Shown in pieces: positions 53,556 through 63,987 of a DNA stretch of 64,000 bases. Origin of the DNA: an uncultured Clostridia bacterium. Lineage in GTDB: Bacteria; Bacillota; Clostridia; TANB77; CAG-508. The position numbers and the translations under genes are program-made. Each line of letters begins with the position of its first letter. Within the stretch, counting starts at the first letter, position 1. The stretch is from the NCBI GenBank assembly GCA_934168355.1, contig CAKPNI010000001.1:30475-94474 (forward strand), in the 5' to 3' direction. The notes under the pieces are model-generated. The model was not told the origin of the DNA. It did not search any database and saw only the letters and a program-made list of their open reading frames with translations.

Positions 53556-54628
53556 TGAAAAAGATATTATTTTCAGCATATTCACTAGATGTTGGGGGAA
53601 TAGAAACAGCACTAATTACATTATTAAAAAATATAAAAAATGATTACGAAATTACAATAAGTCTGGAGAAAAAAGAGGGAATATTTTTAAATGAACTTCC
53701 AGAAAATGTAAAAATTATAACATATAAACCAAGTAACTTTAAGATAGTTCCAATAAGAAAAATATGTAATTATATAAAACAACAAATTTTTAAAATAAAA
53801 TATAAAAACAAATTTGATTTTGCAGCATGTTATGCAACATACAGCTATTCAGCATCATTTGTAGCAAGAACAGCAAGCCAAAATAATGCTTTATGGGTGC
53901 ATAATGACTATATGAGTTTTTATGAAAATGACATAAAAAAATATAAAGAATTTTTTGAAAAAACGAAAGTAGGGGAATTCAAAAAAATAATTTTTGTATC
54001 AGAACATGATAAAAATGTATTTGAAGGAATTTTTACCAATTTAAAAAATAAATGTTTATATTGCAATAACTTAATAAACTACGAAAAAATCAAACAAAAA
54101 GCAAAAGAACAGATTGATGATTTTGAGCAAAAAGAAAATATGGTAACATTTATAAATTTAGGTAGACATGATGAAAAGCAAAAAAGATTAAGTAGAATAA
54201 TAAAGGCAACAAAAAAATTAAATGACGAGGGATATATATTTAGAGTAATATTTATAGGAGATGGACCAGATTGTTCAAAATATAAGAACGAAGCTAAAGA
54301 TATAAAAAATATAGAATTTCTAGGAAAAAAATCAAATCCATATCCATACTTAAAAAAATCAGATTGTTTACTTATGTCATCAGATTTTGAGGGATATCCA
54401 GTTGTTTTTATAGAAAGTATGATACTTGGAAAGCCAATAATAACAACAGATATATCTGATAGCAAAAAAGATATAAAAGGAAAATTTGGAATAGTAGTAG
54501 AAAAATCTGAAGATGGAGTATATGATGGGATGAAACAATACATAGAAAAAGGATTCAATATGGAAGAATTTAACCCCAAAGAATTTAATGAAAAAATAAT
54601 CCAAAAATTAGAACAAATTATTAGCTAA
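53555..54628 (+). CDS. GT4-family glycosyltransferase
   Basis: 357 residues. SLDVGGIETALITLLKNI at the N-terminus, GRHDEKQKRLSRIIKAT, then IGDGPDCSKY and MSSDFEGYPVVFIESMILGKPIITTD with the E-x7-E motif of GT4 enzymes. Cytoplasmic, likely adds a sugar to a surface glycan. Its ATG overlaps the recX stop by one base. Confidence 0.92.
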   Translation: MKKILFSAYSLDVGGIETALITLLKNIKNDYEITISLEKKEGIFLNELPENVKIITYKPSNFKIVPIRKICNYIKQQIFKIKYKNKFDFAACYATYSYSASFVARTASQNNALWVHNDYMSFYENDIKKYKEFFEKTKVGEFKKIIFVSEHDKNVFEGIFTNLKNKCLYCNNLINYEKIKQKAKEQIDDFEQKENMVTFINLGRHDEKQKRLSRIIKATKKLNDEGYIFRVIFIGDGPDCSKYKNEAKDIKNIEFLGKKSNPYPYLKKSDCLLMSSDFEGYPVVFIESMILGKPIITTDISDSKKDIKGKFGIVVEKSEDGVYDGMKQYIEKGFNMEEFNPKEFNEKIIQKLEQIIS

Positions 54629-54700
54629 GATATTGTAAAAAAATGTAAAATGTTATAATATATAGCAAATACAAAAATAAAGGAGAAGATAATTAAAAAA

Positions 54701-55618
54701 ATGATAAGTTTTATTATACCAGCCTATAATGCAGGAAAAACAATAGGAAGAGCAATTAATTCAATAATTAATCAGGAACAAAACTCGATAGACTATGAAG
54801 TGATAGTAGTAGATGACGGTTCTGATGATGACCTGCGAGAAAAAGTAGAAGAATTTAGAAATGATAAAAGAATAAAATATTTCTACAAAGAAAATACAGG
54901 AGTATCAGACACAAGAAATTATGGAGTAAATCAAGCAATTGGAGAATACATAATTTTTGTGGATAGTGATGATTACATATCAAAAACATTGCTTAAAGAT
55001 ATAGAGCCATACATAAAACAAGGTATTGATTTAGTGAAATGGAGACCTGTATTTGTGGATGAAGACGGAAATATTATAGGAAAAGAAGGAAGTGCTTCAT
55101 TTAGCAAAGTTTCAGGAGAAAAGGGGTTTAATCTGTTATTTGGAAAAGACAATTTGATAGATTGTTTATGGAATTATGCCATAAAAAAAGAATTATTACT
55201 TGAATTTCCAAGTGGAATGTATCATGAAGATTTTGCAACAATGCCTTTAATGATATTAAAAGCTGGAACAATGGTATCAATTAACAAATATGAATATTAT
55301 TATGTACAAAGCCAAAATAGTATAATGAGAAATAAAAATGAAGAAATGGAAAGAAAAAAATTGCAAGACAAATTAGTCCATTTTGATAATCTTTTAATAG
55401 ATACTCAAAAAATGCAACTAAAAAAAGTAACTAAGGAAAATCTTGCAATATATGCAACAAATTCTTTATTAACAGTTATACCAGAATTAGATGAAGAAAA
55501 TAAAATCTGGTTTGAAAAAGAACTAAAAGCAAGAAAAGTTGCTAAAAATATAAAAATAAGAGGTTTTAAACAACTTATTAAAAGAATTATTTTGGAAGTG
55601 AAATATTGTATAAGTTAG
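54701..55618 (+). CDS. GT2-family glycosyltransferase
   Basis: 305 residues. ISFIIPAYNAGKTIGRAINS, then VIVVDDGSDD, ENTGVSDTRNYGVNQA and the metal-binding IIFVDSDDYIS are the GT-A motifs of GT2 enzymes. Basic C-terminus with an amphipathic helix. It pairs with the preceding GT4 gene, 72 bases away. Confidence 0.92.
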   Translation: MISFIIPAYNAGKTIGRAINSIINQEQNSIDYEVIVVDDGSDDDLREKVEEFRNDKRIKYFYKENTGVSDTRNYGVNQAIGEYIIFVDSDDYISKTLLKDIEPYIKQGIDLVKWRPVFVDEDGNIIGKEGSASFSKVSGEKGFNLLFGKDNLIDCLWNYAIKKELLLEFPSGMYHEDFATMPLMILKAGTMVSINKYEYYYVQSQNSIMRNKNEEMERKKLQDKLVHFDNLLIDTQKMQLKKVTKENLAIYATNSLLTVIPELDEENKIWFEKELKARKVAKNIKIRGFKQLIKRIILEVKYCIS

Positions 55619-55627
55619 GAGAAATTC

Positions 55628-56917
55628 ATGATAGGAAGTATAATAATTTTAGTAATTTTAATATTAATAAATGCATTTTTTGCATCTGCCGAAATTGCGT
55701 TTATCTCACTTAATGATGCAAAAATAGAATTACAAGCAAAAGAAGGAAATAAAAAAGCAAAAAAAATTCAAAATATGCTTAAAAATCCAAGCAAATTTTT
55801 AGCTACAATACAAATAGGAGTAACACTTGCAGGATTTTTATCAAGTGCGTTTGCATCAGATACATTTGCAGACAAATTAGCACCAGTATTAAATATATGG
55901 CTTCCAAATGTATCAATATCAACATGGAAAAGTGTATCGATAATAATAATTACAATAATATTATCATATTTTACACTAGTATTTGGAGAATTAGTTCCAA
56001 AAAGAATAGCAATGAAATACTACGAAAAAGTATCATTTGCAAGCATTGGAGTAATAAAAACAATTTCAGTTATAACAGCGCCATTTGTTAAATTTTTAAC
56101 ATTTTCAACAAATATAGTGTCAAAATTATTTGGAGTGACAGGAGAAGAGGAAGATAATGTTACAGAAGAAGAAATAAGAATGATGGTAGATGTTGGAGAA
56201 GAAAAAGGAACAATAAAAGAAGAAGAAAAAGAAATGATAAATAATGTTTTTGAATTTAATGACAAATTCGTATCAGAAATAATGGTTCCAAGAAACAAAA
56301 TATTTGCTTTAGATATTGATATGACAATAGCAGAAGTAATAGAAAAATTATCAGAGGATATGAGATATAGTAGAATTCCAGTTTATGATGAAAATATGGA
56401 TAATATAAAAGGAATTATATATATAAAAGACCTTTTGATATCAAACAAAAACAAGAATTCAAAAATAAAATCACTAGTAAAAGAAGCATATTTTGTTTCA
56501 GAAACAAAAAGAGTAAATGAGCTATTCCAAGAACTACGAAAAGACAAAAAACAAATAGCAATTGTGTTAGATGAATATGGTGGAACTGCTGGAATGGTAA
56601 CAATGGAGGACATCTTAGAAGAAATCGTTGGTGAAATTTATGACGAATATGACAAAGAAACAGACAAATTCAAAAAAATAGATAATAACACATTTTTATT
56701 TGATGCAAGTATAGCATTATATGATGTGGAGAAATTTTTAGATATTAAAATAGATGAAGAAGATGTAGATACATTAGGTGGATACTTAATAAAAAAACTA
56801 GACAGAATTCCAAAAGATGGCGAAAAGCCAATAGTAGAAACAGAAAAAGTGACATACAAAATAGAAAAAGTAAAAGATAGACAAATAGTAAAAGTAAAAG
56901 CATGCAAAAATTTTTAG
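55628..56917 (+). CDS. CNNM/CBS-domain hemolysin-family membrane protein
   Basis: 429 residues. N-terminal CNNM (DUF21) domain with four hydrophobic segments (about 1-140; ASAEIAFISLNDAKIELQA is the signature). Two CBS domains follow (about 215-275 and 280-335; MVPRNKIFALDIDMTI, VLDEYGGTAGMVTMEDILEEIVGEIYDEY) and a CorC_HlyC domain at the end. Family members are linked to magnesium or cobalt efflux. SD TTAGGAG overlaps the end of the upstream gene. Confidence 0.95.
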   Translation: MIGSIIILVILILINAFFASAEIAFISLNDAKIELQAKEGNKKAKKIQNMLKNPSKFLATIQIGVTLAGFLSSAFASDTFADKLAPVLNIWLPNVSISTWKSVSIIIITIILSYFTLVFGELVPKRIAMKYYEKVSFASIGVIKTISVITAPFVKFLTFSTNIVSKLFGVTGEEEDNVTEEEIRMMVDVGEEKGTIKEEEKEMINNVFEFNDKFVSEIMVPRNKIFALDIDMTIAEVIEKLSEDMRYSRIPVYDENMDNIKGIIYIKDLLISNKNKNSKIKSLVKEAYFVSETKRVNELFQELRKDKKQIAIVLDEYGGTAGMVTMEDILEEIVGEIYDEYDKETDKFKKIDNNTFLFDASIALYDVEKFLDIKIDEEDVDTLGGYLIKKLDRIPKDGEKPIVETEKVTYKIEKVKDRQIVKVKACKNF

Positions 56918-57000
56918 AAAATTATATATAAAGCTTGATAAGAAACGAAAAATATGATAAACTTAAAAACATCAAAAAGAGAAGAAAGAGGGAAAAGAAA

Positions 57001-58383
57001 ATGCTAGATTCAATGGAAAAAATAGTTAACCTATGCAAAGCAAGAGGATATGTTTATCCGGGTTCAGATATATATGGTGGACTTTCAAATACATGGGATT
57101 ATGGACCACTAGGAGTAGAATTAAAAAATAATATAAAAAAAGCATGGATGAAAAAGATGGTACAAGAAAACAAATACAATGTAGGATTAGATAGTGCAAT
57201 ACTAATGAATCCACAAGTATGGGTAACAACAGGGCATGTAGCAAGCTTTTCAGACCCCTTAATAGATTGTAAAGAATGTAAAACAAGACATAGAGCAGAC
57301 AAATTAATAGAAGAATGGGCAGCAAAAAATGGAAAAGATGTAATAGCAGACGGATGGTCAGATGAAGAAACAGTAAAATATATAAATGACAACAATATAG
57401 TATGTCCAAACTGTGGAAAATTAAATTACACATCAATAAGAAAATTCAACTTAATGTTCAAAACATTCCAAGGAGTTACAGAAGATGCAAAATCTGAGAT
57501 ATATTTACGTCCAGAAACAGCACAAGGAATATTTGTAAACTTCAAAAATGTACTTAGAACAACAAGAAGAAAACTACCAATGGGAATATGTCAACAAGGA
57601 AAAGCATTCAGAAATGAAATAACACCAGGAAACTTCATATTCAGAACACGTGAATTTGAACAAATGGAAATAGAATTCTTCTGTAAACCAGATACAGACT
57701 TAGAATGGCATGAATATTGGAAAGAATATTGCCACAACTTCTTAATATCACTTGGTGCAAAAGAAGAAGATGTAAGATTTAGAAACCATACAAAAGAGGA
57801 ATTATCATTCTATAGTAAAGCAACTGCAGATATAGAATACAAATTCCCATTTGGATGGGGAGAAGTTTGGGGAATTGCAGACAGAACAAATTATGACTTA
57901 TCAAGACATATGGAAGCAACAAAACAAGACTTAACATACCAAGACCCAGACACAGGTGAAAAATATGTACCATTTGTAATTGAGCCATCAGTAGGTGTAG
58001 ATAGATTGATATTAATGTTCTTATGCAATAGCTATGATGAACAAGAAATAGCAGAAGGAGATACAAGAACAGTATTACATTTACATCCAGCTTTAGCTCC
58101 ATATAAATTAGCAGTTTTACCATTATCTAAAAAATTATCTGCAAAAGCAGTAGAGCTACACGAAAAATTATCTAAAACATTTATGTGTGATTATGATGAA
58201 GCTGGCTCAATTGGAAAACGTTATAGAAGAGAAGATGAAATTGGAACTCCATATTGTGTAACTGTTGATTTTGATACTTTAGAAGATGATCAAGTTACTA
58301 TAAGAGATAGAGATACAATGGAACAAGTTAGAATGCCAATTGATGAGATTGAAAATTGGATTAAAGAAAAAATTAATTTTTAG
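57001..58383 (+). CDS. glyS: Glycyl-tRNA synthetase, homodimeric (alpha2) class II
   Basis: 460 residues from ATG 57001 (GAAAGAGGG upstream). [28 protein letters not shown] is the alpha2 signature. [37 protein letters not shown] (motif 2) and [16 protein letters not shown] (motif 3), plus the C-terminal anticodon domain ([14 protein letters not shown]). A zinc ribbon pattern (CKECK, CPNC) is present. It is the enzyme that would charge any glycine tRNA reading GGA at the recoding sites. Confidence 0.97.
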   Translation: MLDSMEKIVNLCKARGYVYPGSDIYGGLSNTWDYGPLGVELKNNIKKAWMKKMVQENKYNVGLDSAILMNPQVWVTTGHVASFSDPLIDCKECKTRHRADKLIEEWAAKNGKDVIADGWSDEETVKYINDNNIVCPNCGKLNYTSIRKFNLMFKTFQGVTEDAKSEIYLRPETAQGIFVNFKNVLRTTRRKLPMGICQQGKAFRNEITPGNFIFRTREFEQMEIEFFCKPDTDLEWHEYWKEYCHNFLISLGAKEEDVRFRNHTKEELSFYSKATADIEYKFPFGWGEVWGIADRTNYDLSRHMEATKQDLTYQDPDTGEKYVPFVIEPSVGVDRLILMFLCNSYDEQEIAEGDTRTVLHLHPALAPYKLAVLPLSKKLSAKAVELHEKLSKTFMCDYDEAGSIGKRYRREDEIGTPYCVTVDFDTLEDDQVTIRDRDTMEQVRMPIDEIENWIKEKINF

Positions 58384-58388
58384 GTAAA

Positions 58389-58430
58389 AAAAGGATATAA
58401 GGTATTTAGATTATCTTATATCCTTTTAGA
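58389..58430. terminator. Bidirectional terminator after glyS
   Basis: AAAGGATATAAG and complement around 13 bases, A-rich before and TTTT after. Confidence 0.85.
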
Positions 58431-58443
58431 TTTTTCAAATTTG

Positions 58444-58614
58444 TTACTTCTCATACAACTCCGAAATCCTAACATCCATCTCCTCAAAATTATCCACAAA
58501 CCCAACTTTAGCCATATCCTTAGAAATCCCCTGAATCCACACAGGCCTGTCCTTATAAAAAACATCAAATTTCTCATCATTAGACAAAATAGAATTAATA
58601 CGATTAATATCCAT
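58444..58614 (-). CDS. sspH: Small acid-soluble spore protein, H type
   Basis: 56 residues. MDINRINSILSNDEKFDVFY, then RPVWIQGISKDMAKVGFV follows the SspH pattern (M-x-x-x-R-a-x-x-I-L, Y-x-G-x-P-V-W-I). SASPs protect spore DNA. ATG 58614 is chosen as GTGGAGGT is upstream. Its promoter looks sigma-G-like. Confidence 0.85.
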   Translation of the reverse strand: MDINRINSILSNDEKFDVFYKDRPVWIQGISKDMAKVGFVDNFEEMDVRISELYEK

Positions 58615-58644
58615 AAAAAATACCTCCACAAATCTTGTTACCAA

Positions 58645-58674
58645 AAGTATATACAAAATTTGTGAAAGTATTCA
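58645..58674 (-). promoter_or_regulatory. Sigma-G-like promoter of sspH
   Basis: TGAATA (58669-58674), 17 bases, TATACTT (58645-58651), close to the TGAATA/CATACTA sigma-G consensus. Confidence 0.6.
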
Positions 58675-58681
58675 TAAAAAA

Positions 58682-60361
58682 CTATAAATAAATTCTATAA
58701 TCAATATCAGGAAAAACACAGTCTTTTTCCTCGATTTCACTTAAGAACTTTCTATCAATCTTACCAGAATTAAGTTCATTATAAAGTCTAGTAAACCTAC
58801 CAATATGGTCTTTAATTCTCCTGTGAGCATAATCAACCATAGTATTATTAGTAATAATAAATAGCCAATCACTACTTTGAGCAAGTAAAAGCTCACGAGC
58901 AGCTTGATTTAAAGCACGAACCTGTAATTTAGTATTTCTATATTTGCTAGATGAAGTAATAGGAGTAATAGGTTTTTTATCTTTTTTAAGTTCTTTTATT
59001 TGGTTATTCAAACTATTTAAAACATCATAAGAATCTCTAAAATTATAAGCCAATTCGCACATCCTATCTCCAGCGGTATGTAAATGCTTATGAGCATAAT
59101 CATTTGAAGGATTAAGCCAAACTTCACTATAACCATTTGCACCCCAACTTGACCTACAAGGCTGACATTGTTGAATTTCAGGATATCTATCCATATATTC
59201 AGATGGAGTAATAAGCTCAAAATTACATTCATCATAATAAATTTTTTTAAATAAAATATATAACCAATAAGGACCTTCATACCACCAATGTCCATAAAGT
59301 TCTGCATCATAAGGACATAAAACAATAGGAGGTTTATTCATATAATGAGATGCATTTTCAATTTGCTCTGTTCTAGAATTTAAGAAGTGACCTGCTTGAC
59401 GTTCAGCAGAATCTTTTGCCCACTGAATATCATAAATATCTTTATTATCAGTGTCACCTGTAATTCTATGATATTTTATACCGGTATGAACTCTAACACC
59501 ATTATGTGCAATATAAGGTTTGATATAATCATAATCTGCTTCATAACCAATATCTCTATAAAAATCTCTGTAATTATAATCCCCCGGATAACCATTAATA
59601 GAACTCCAAACTTGCCTAGAGGATTCCATATCACGTCCAAAAACAGTAAAACCTTGAGGCGAAACTATTGGAGCAAGTGTACCGTAAATAGGAGTAGGGT
59701 TGGCATATAAAACACCATGTGATTCCACAATTGCATAATCTACACCAAATTCTCTTAAATATTTATCTGCTTCTGGAACATATCCACATTCAGGAAGCCA
59801 AATACCACGAGGCTTTTTACCAAAATATCGTTCATAAGTTTGAACCCCAACAGCAATTTGAGCCCTAACAGTTTTCTCATTTACATATAATATTGGAAAA
59901 TATCCATGTGTTGCACCACAGGTTATTATTTCTAATACTCCAATATCTTGAAAATGCTTAAACTGAGAGATAAGGTCACATTTAAACTCATCTCTAAATA
60001 ATCTTAAATCATCAGAATATCTTTCATAATAATATTTTGATAGATTATTCATTTTTTCGTTAAATGTTGTTCTTTTAATTTCTTTCTCAGATAATTCTAT
60101 TAAATTTTCCAAATAATTGATGTATTTTTGTTGCAATAATTTATTATCAAGCATTGAAAGTAGAGGAGGGGTCATTGACATTGTAATTCTAAAATTAACT
60201 CCTTCATCTACTAATTTTTTAAAATTTCTTAATAATGGTATATATGTTTCTGAGATTGCTTCATATAACCACGATTCTTCCAAATAATCATTACTTTCTG
60301 GGTGATGAATAAAAGGAAGATGTGCATGTAATACAAAGCTTACGAATCCTTTTTTTTGCAT
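58682..60361 (-). CDS. GH57-family 1,4-alpha-glucan branching enzyme (DUF1957)
   Basis: 559 residues. FVLHAHLPFIHHPESNDYLEESWLYEAI is the N-terminal GH57 signature. The catalytic glutamate is in GIWLPECGYVPEAD and the acid Asp in CPYDAELYGHWWYEGP. DUF1957 at the C-terminus holds QAARELLLAQSSDWLFI. These branch glycogen/alpha-glucan. The DUF4912 gene upstream on the same strand is a common partner. No CGG codon. Confidence 0.93.
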   Translation of the reverse strand: MQKKGFVSFVLHAHLPFIHHPESNDYLEESWLYEAISETYIPLLRNFKKLVDEGVNFRITMSMTPPLLSMLDNKLLQQKYINYLENLIELSEKEIKRTTFNEKMNNLSKYYYERYSDDLRLFRDEFKCDLISQFKHFQDIGVLEIITCGATHGYFPILYVNEKTVRAQIAVGVQTYERYFGKKPRGIWLPECGYVPEADKYLREFGVDYAIVESHGVLYANPTPIYGTLAPIVSPQGFTVFGRDMESSRQVWSSINGYPGDYNYRDFYRDIGYEADYDYIKPYIAHNGVRVHTGIKYHRITGDTDNKDIYDIQWAKDSAERQAGHFLNSRTEQIENASHYMNKPPIVLCPYDAELYGHWWYEGPYWLYILFKKIYYDECNFELITPSEYMDRYPEIQQCQPCRSSWGANGYSEVWLNPSNDYAHKHLHTAGDRMCELAYNFRDSYDVLNSLNNQIKELKKDKKPITPITSSSKYRNTKLQVRALNQAARELLLAQSSDWLFIITNNTMVDYAHRRIKDHIGRFTRLYNELNSGKIDRKFLSEIEEKDCVFPDIDYRIYL

Positions 60362-60432
60362 TTGATTTTTCCTTTCTAACTACAATATAAAAAATCTAGC
60401 TTACAAAACAAACGAAAGCTAGATTAAAGTTT

Positions 60433-61365
60433 TTACCAAGAACTTAGATTTCCTGATGATGGATTTCCAGAAGATGGGTTCATTCTGTCAAATTTGTCAT
60501 CAGAAATTTCATCTTTATATAGTTTTTTGTATAATTCATAAATATTAACAAATTCATTATCTTTAACAATAAATGGAAAGTCTTTAACATCTTTTTCTAT
60601 AATTTGATTTGTTTTTACATTTCTAAAATATATTTTGTTTTTATTATTAAATAAAATATGGTCATTTGGCGCTTCCAAATTATTTGAAGATGAAATATAA
60701 ACATATGGTGTTTGAATTGGATTTATTGGACCATTTTTTTCTACGTCATATTGTGGCATATAGTTGTAATTTACCGGAATAGGACGTCTGCCAAGTTCAA
60801 TCTTGTATTCACAGCTACTGTCATTTACATGGAAATACCAACTGTTTGCAAAGTCGTTTATATCTATTTCGAATGAATAGTTCATTGTTAAATTGTGTAT
60901 AACTAAAACTGGTTTTGTTATTTCAAAGAAATATTCTCCATATTGCTTTTTTAATTTTTCTCTATCTTCATCAGATATTTCCCAATATACAAATAGATTT
61001 GTAGGTGTTTGAGCCAATATCTTTACAACCGTTTTATTGTATTTATATGGTAAATCATAATATTCTGGTGAAAAAGCATGTATAGTAGTTTTTGTTGGCT
61101 TTTTCTCTGTAGCTTTTGGTGAAGCCACTTTAACATTAATTTTTGATTCTGATTTTTTAGGTTCTACTTTGCTTTTAGAAACAGTAGTTTTCTTTTGAGC
61201 AGATTTTTTTACAGTTTCTTTTTTTGTAGAAGTAGGAGCTACTTTTTTTGTTTTCTTATCAGTCTTTTTAGATTTACTTTTTGGTTCTTTTTTCTCTTTT
61301 TTTGGAGATAAGAATTCTTTTATATGTTCTATTGTGTTATTTATTTCTTTAGTTTTTTTAGGCAT
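60433..61365 (-). CDS. DUF4912 protein with lysine-rich head
   Basis: 310 residues. The N-terminal ~95 residues are almost only K, S, T, P and E. The DUF4912 domain follows (LAQTPTNLFVYWEISDEDREKL, then SWYFHVNDSSCEYKIELGRR). The end has a repeated PSSGN motif (NPSSGNPSSGN). DUF4912 genes usually sit beside GH57 branching enzymes, as here. SD AGGAGGAT. Confidence 0.85.
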   Translation of the reverse strand: MPKKTKEINNTIEHIKEFLSPKKEKKEPKSKSKKTDKKTKKVAPTSTKKETVKKSAQKKTTVSKSKVEPKKSESKINVKVASPKATEKKPTKTTIHAFSPEYYDLPYKYNKTVVKILAQTPTNLFVYWEISDEDREKLKKQYGEYFFEITKPVLVIHNLTMNYSFEIDINDFANSWYFHVNDSSCEYKIELGRRPIPVNYNYMPQYDVEKNGPINPIQTPYVYISSSNNLEAPNDHILFNNKNKIYFRNVKTNQIIEKDVKDFPFIVKDNEFVNIYELYKKLYKDEISDDKFDRMNPSSGNPSSGNLSSW

Positions 61366-61551
61366 TTTTTATCCTCCTGTTTTGTTTTTCTATATACTAT
61401 ACTAAAATGAAAATAAATTCAAGTTTTTTAGACAAATTTTTGAAAAAATTATATTGACTACTTATTCAATTTTTTTATATCCTATTGCAAAAATCAAATT
61501 ATTTATATATAATACACTCGAATAAATCTAAACGAGAAAGAAGGATAAGTT

Positions 61552-62121
61552 TTGAATAAAACAAAAAGAAAAATATTTGAAACATCAATGAAATTATTTG
61601 CAGAAAAAGGTTATGAAAATACAAGCATAGAAGAAATAACAGCAACAGTAGGAGTAGCCAAAGGAACACTATACTATCATTTTGCAAGCAAAGAAGAGAT
61701 ATTTAATTTTCTTGTATCAGAGGGAGTAAAACTATTGCAAAACAGTGTGGATATAAAAACATCAAAATATCATAACTATATAGATAAAATAAAAGCAATA
61801 GTATTAATTCAAGTAAAAATTGTTGACAAATATGAAGATATAATTACAATTTTACTAAGCCAATTTTATGGAACAGAAAAAAGAAACCAAAAATGTAAAG
61901 AATATATATATGAATACATAAAAAAAATCGAGCAAATTGTAAAAGAAGGAATTGAAGCAAAGCAAATAAAAGCAGGAGATGAAAAAATTTACGCATCAGA
62001 AATATATGGGCTAATATGTTCATGTTTAGTATACAAGCTAAGAGACAAAGAAAGTTTTAATGTAGGAAAAGTATATAAAGAATTTGAAAATACAGTAATA
62101 AAAGGGTTGAAGGAGATATAA
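61552..62121 (+). CDS. TetR-family transcriptional regulator
   Basis: 189 residues. TTG start after AGAAGGAT. The helix-turn-helix at about 10-50 (KLFAEKGYENTSIEEITATVGVAKGTLYYHFASKEEIF) is a textbook TetR motif. It ends 3 bases before the acyl-CoA synthetase, so it probably controls that gene. Confidence 0.95.
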   Translation: MNKTKRKIFETSMKLFAEKGYENTSIEEITATVGVAKGTLYYHFASKEEIFNFLVSEGVKLLQNSVDIKTSKYHNYIDKIKAIVLIQVKIVDKYEDIITILLSQFYGTEKRNQKCKEYIYEYIKKIEQIVKEGIEAKQIKAGDEKIYASEIYGLICSCLVYKLRDKESFNVGKVYKEFENTVIKGLKEI

Positions 62122-62124
62122 AAG

Positions 62125-63840
62125 ATGTTAGATAGAAACATAAAATTCGAAAATTTAAAAGAAATGATTAAAAATTCTGCAGAAAAATTTGGAGAAGAGT
62201 CAGCTTTTTATAGAGATGGAAAAGGTTTAGAAGACTCAAAAAAAGTAACATACAAGGAATTTTATCATGAAATAAATAGTCTAGGTACAGCTCTAATAGA
62301 AATGGGATTAAAAGGAAAAAGAATTGCAGTAATTGGTGAAAATAGATATGAATGGGAACTTTCATATCTAGCAGTAGCAACAGGTACAGGAATAATAGTG
62401 CCATTAGATAAGGCTTTACCCGAAAACGAAATAGAAAGTCTAATAATTCGTTCAGAAGTAGAAGCAATTTTCTATTCATCAAAATATGACGAATGTATGG
62501 CAAAAATCCAAAAACAAGGAAATACAAAATTAAAATATTTCATTTCTATGGATTTAGAAAAAAATGACTTCAATAAATATTCTTTGAAAGAAATTACAGA
62601 AAAAGGAAAAGAACTGTTAGAAAAAGGAAATAGAGAATTCTTAGATAGTAAAATAAATAATGAAGAAATGTCAATAATGTTATTTACATCTGGAACAACA
62701 AATCAATCAAAAGCAGTTATGTTATCTCAAAAAAATATTTGTACAAATGTAAGAGATATTAGAAATGTTTTTGAACTAGATGAAACAGACAGATTTTTAT
62801 CGTTTTTACCTTTGCATCATACATTTGAATGCACAGTTGGATTTTTATATCCGCTATCAATAGGAGGAACAATAATTTTCTCAAAGGGAGTAAGACATAT
62901 TGCAGATGAACTTAAAAACTTTAAAATAACTGCAATGATATGTGTACCAGTTGTATTTGAAAAAATGTATGACAAATTAATGAAAACAATTGAAGAAAAA
63001 GGCAAAATGGCAACTGTAAAAAAAGGTATAAAATTAAGTAATTGTTTATTAAAAGTTGGAATAGATATAAGAAAAAAATTATTTAAAGAAATTCACGACA
63101 ATCTTGGGGGATGCCTACGCGTAATGGTTGCAGGAGGAGCAGCATTATCTCCAGAAAAAGAAAAAGGTTTCTGGGATTTAGGATTTAATGTACTACAAGG
63201 ATATGGTTTAACAGAAACATCACCAGTAATTGCAGCAGAACTTACAAAACAAAAAAGATTAGGTTCTATTGGTAAAAAATTCCCAAGTGTAGAAGTAAAA
63301 ATAGATGGTCCTGATAAAGATGGAGTTGGAGAACTTTTAGCAAAAGGGGACTCAGTAATGCTTGGATATTACAATAATGAAGAAGCAAATAAAGAGGTAT
63401 TTACTGAAGATGGATGGTTCCGTACAGGAGATTTAGCTAAAATAGACAAAAATGGATATTTATATATTTCTGGAAGAAAGAAATTTGTTATAGTTTTAAA
63501 AAATGGAAAAAATGTATATCCAGAAGAAATAGAAAGTTTACTAGAAAAATCGGAATTAATAAAAGAATGCATGGTATTTGGTATGCCTGCAAGAGATGGA
63601 GATGTAACTTTATCAGTAGAAGTATGTTATGATAAAGATTACATAAAAAAACAATTTGGAGAAATTACAGAAGAAGAAATAAAAGAAAAAATTTGGAATT
63701 GGGTAAAAGAAGTAAATAAAACAATGCCAAAATATAAATATGTAAAAAAATTAGTATTGACAGACGAAGACCTTGTAAAAACAACAACTTTAAAGATTAA
63801 GAGAAATATTGAAATGGAAAAAATAATGAAAAAAATTTAA
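62125..63840 (+). CDS. AMP-forming long-chain acyl-CoA synthetase
   Basis: 571 residues. ANL superfamily: P-loop-like MLFTSGTTNQSKAVMLSQ (about 190-207), FLPLHHTFECTVGFLYPL, VLQGYGLTETSP, WFRTGDLAKIDKNGYLYISGRKKF and a late K residue in TLKIKR. Activates fatty acids for lipid synthesis or turnover. Translated with the TetR gene. Confidence 0.95.
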   Translation: MLDRNIKFENLKEMIKNSAEKFGEESAFYRDGKGLEDSKKVTYKEFYHEINSLGTALIEMGLKGKRIAVIGENRYEWELSYLAVATGTGIIVPLDKALPENEIESLIIRSEVEAIFYSSKYDECMAKIQKQGNTKLKYFISMDLEKNDFNKYSLKEITEKGKELLEKGNREFLDSKINNEEMSIMLFTSGTTNQSKAVMLSQKNICTNVRDIRNVFELDETDRFLSFLPLHHTFECTVGFLYPLSIGGTIIFSKGVRHIADELKNFKITAMICVPVVFEKMYDKLMKTIEEKGKMATVKKGIKLSNCLLKVGIDIRKKLFKEIHDNLGGCLRVMVAGGAALSPEKEKGFWDLGFNVLQGYGLTETSPVIAAELTKQKRLGSIGKKFPSVEVKIDGPDKDGVGELLAKGDSVMLGYYNNEEANKEVFTEDGWFRTGDLAKIDKNGYLYISGRKKFVIVLKNGKNVYPEEIESLLEKSELIKECMVFGMPARDGDVTLSVEVCYDKDYIKKQFGEITEEEIKEKIWNWVKEVNKTMPKYKYVKKLVLTDEDLVKTTTLKIKRNIEMEKIMKKI

Positions 63841-63902
63841 TTTTGTAACAAAAATGTAATATTTCTGTCACAAAAATGTAAAGAAAAGTTTGGCGAAATT
63901 TC

Positions 63903-63931
63903 TTGTAGTTTTTGGGGGAGTGTTGTATAAT
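63903..63931 (+). promoter_or_regulatory. Promoter of the next (truncated) gene
   Basis: TTGTAG, 17 bases, TATAAT, 57 bases before the ATG at 63988. Confidence 0.65.
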
Positions 63932-63987
63932 AAAAATGAATTATGTAGAAGATACGTTAAAATAATAACAAAGGAGGGAAGTTTACA

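Noticed and set aside
58441..58665. Plus-strand ORF opposite sspH
   Set aside because: Shadow of the SASP gene: no SD and a composition expected from the reverse strand.
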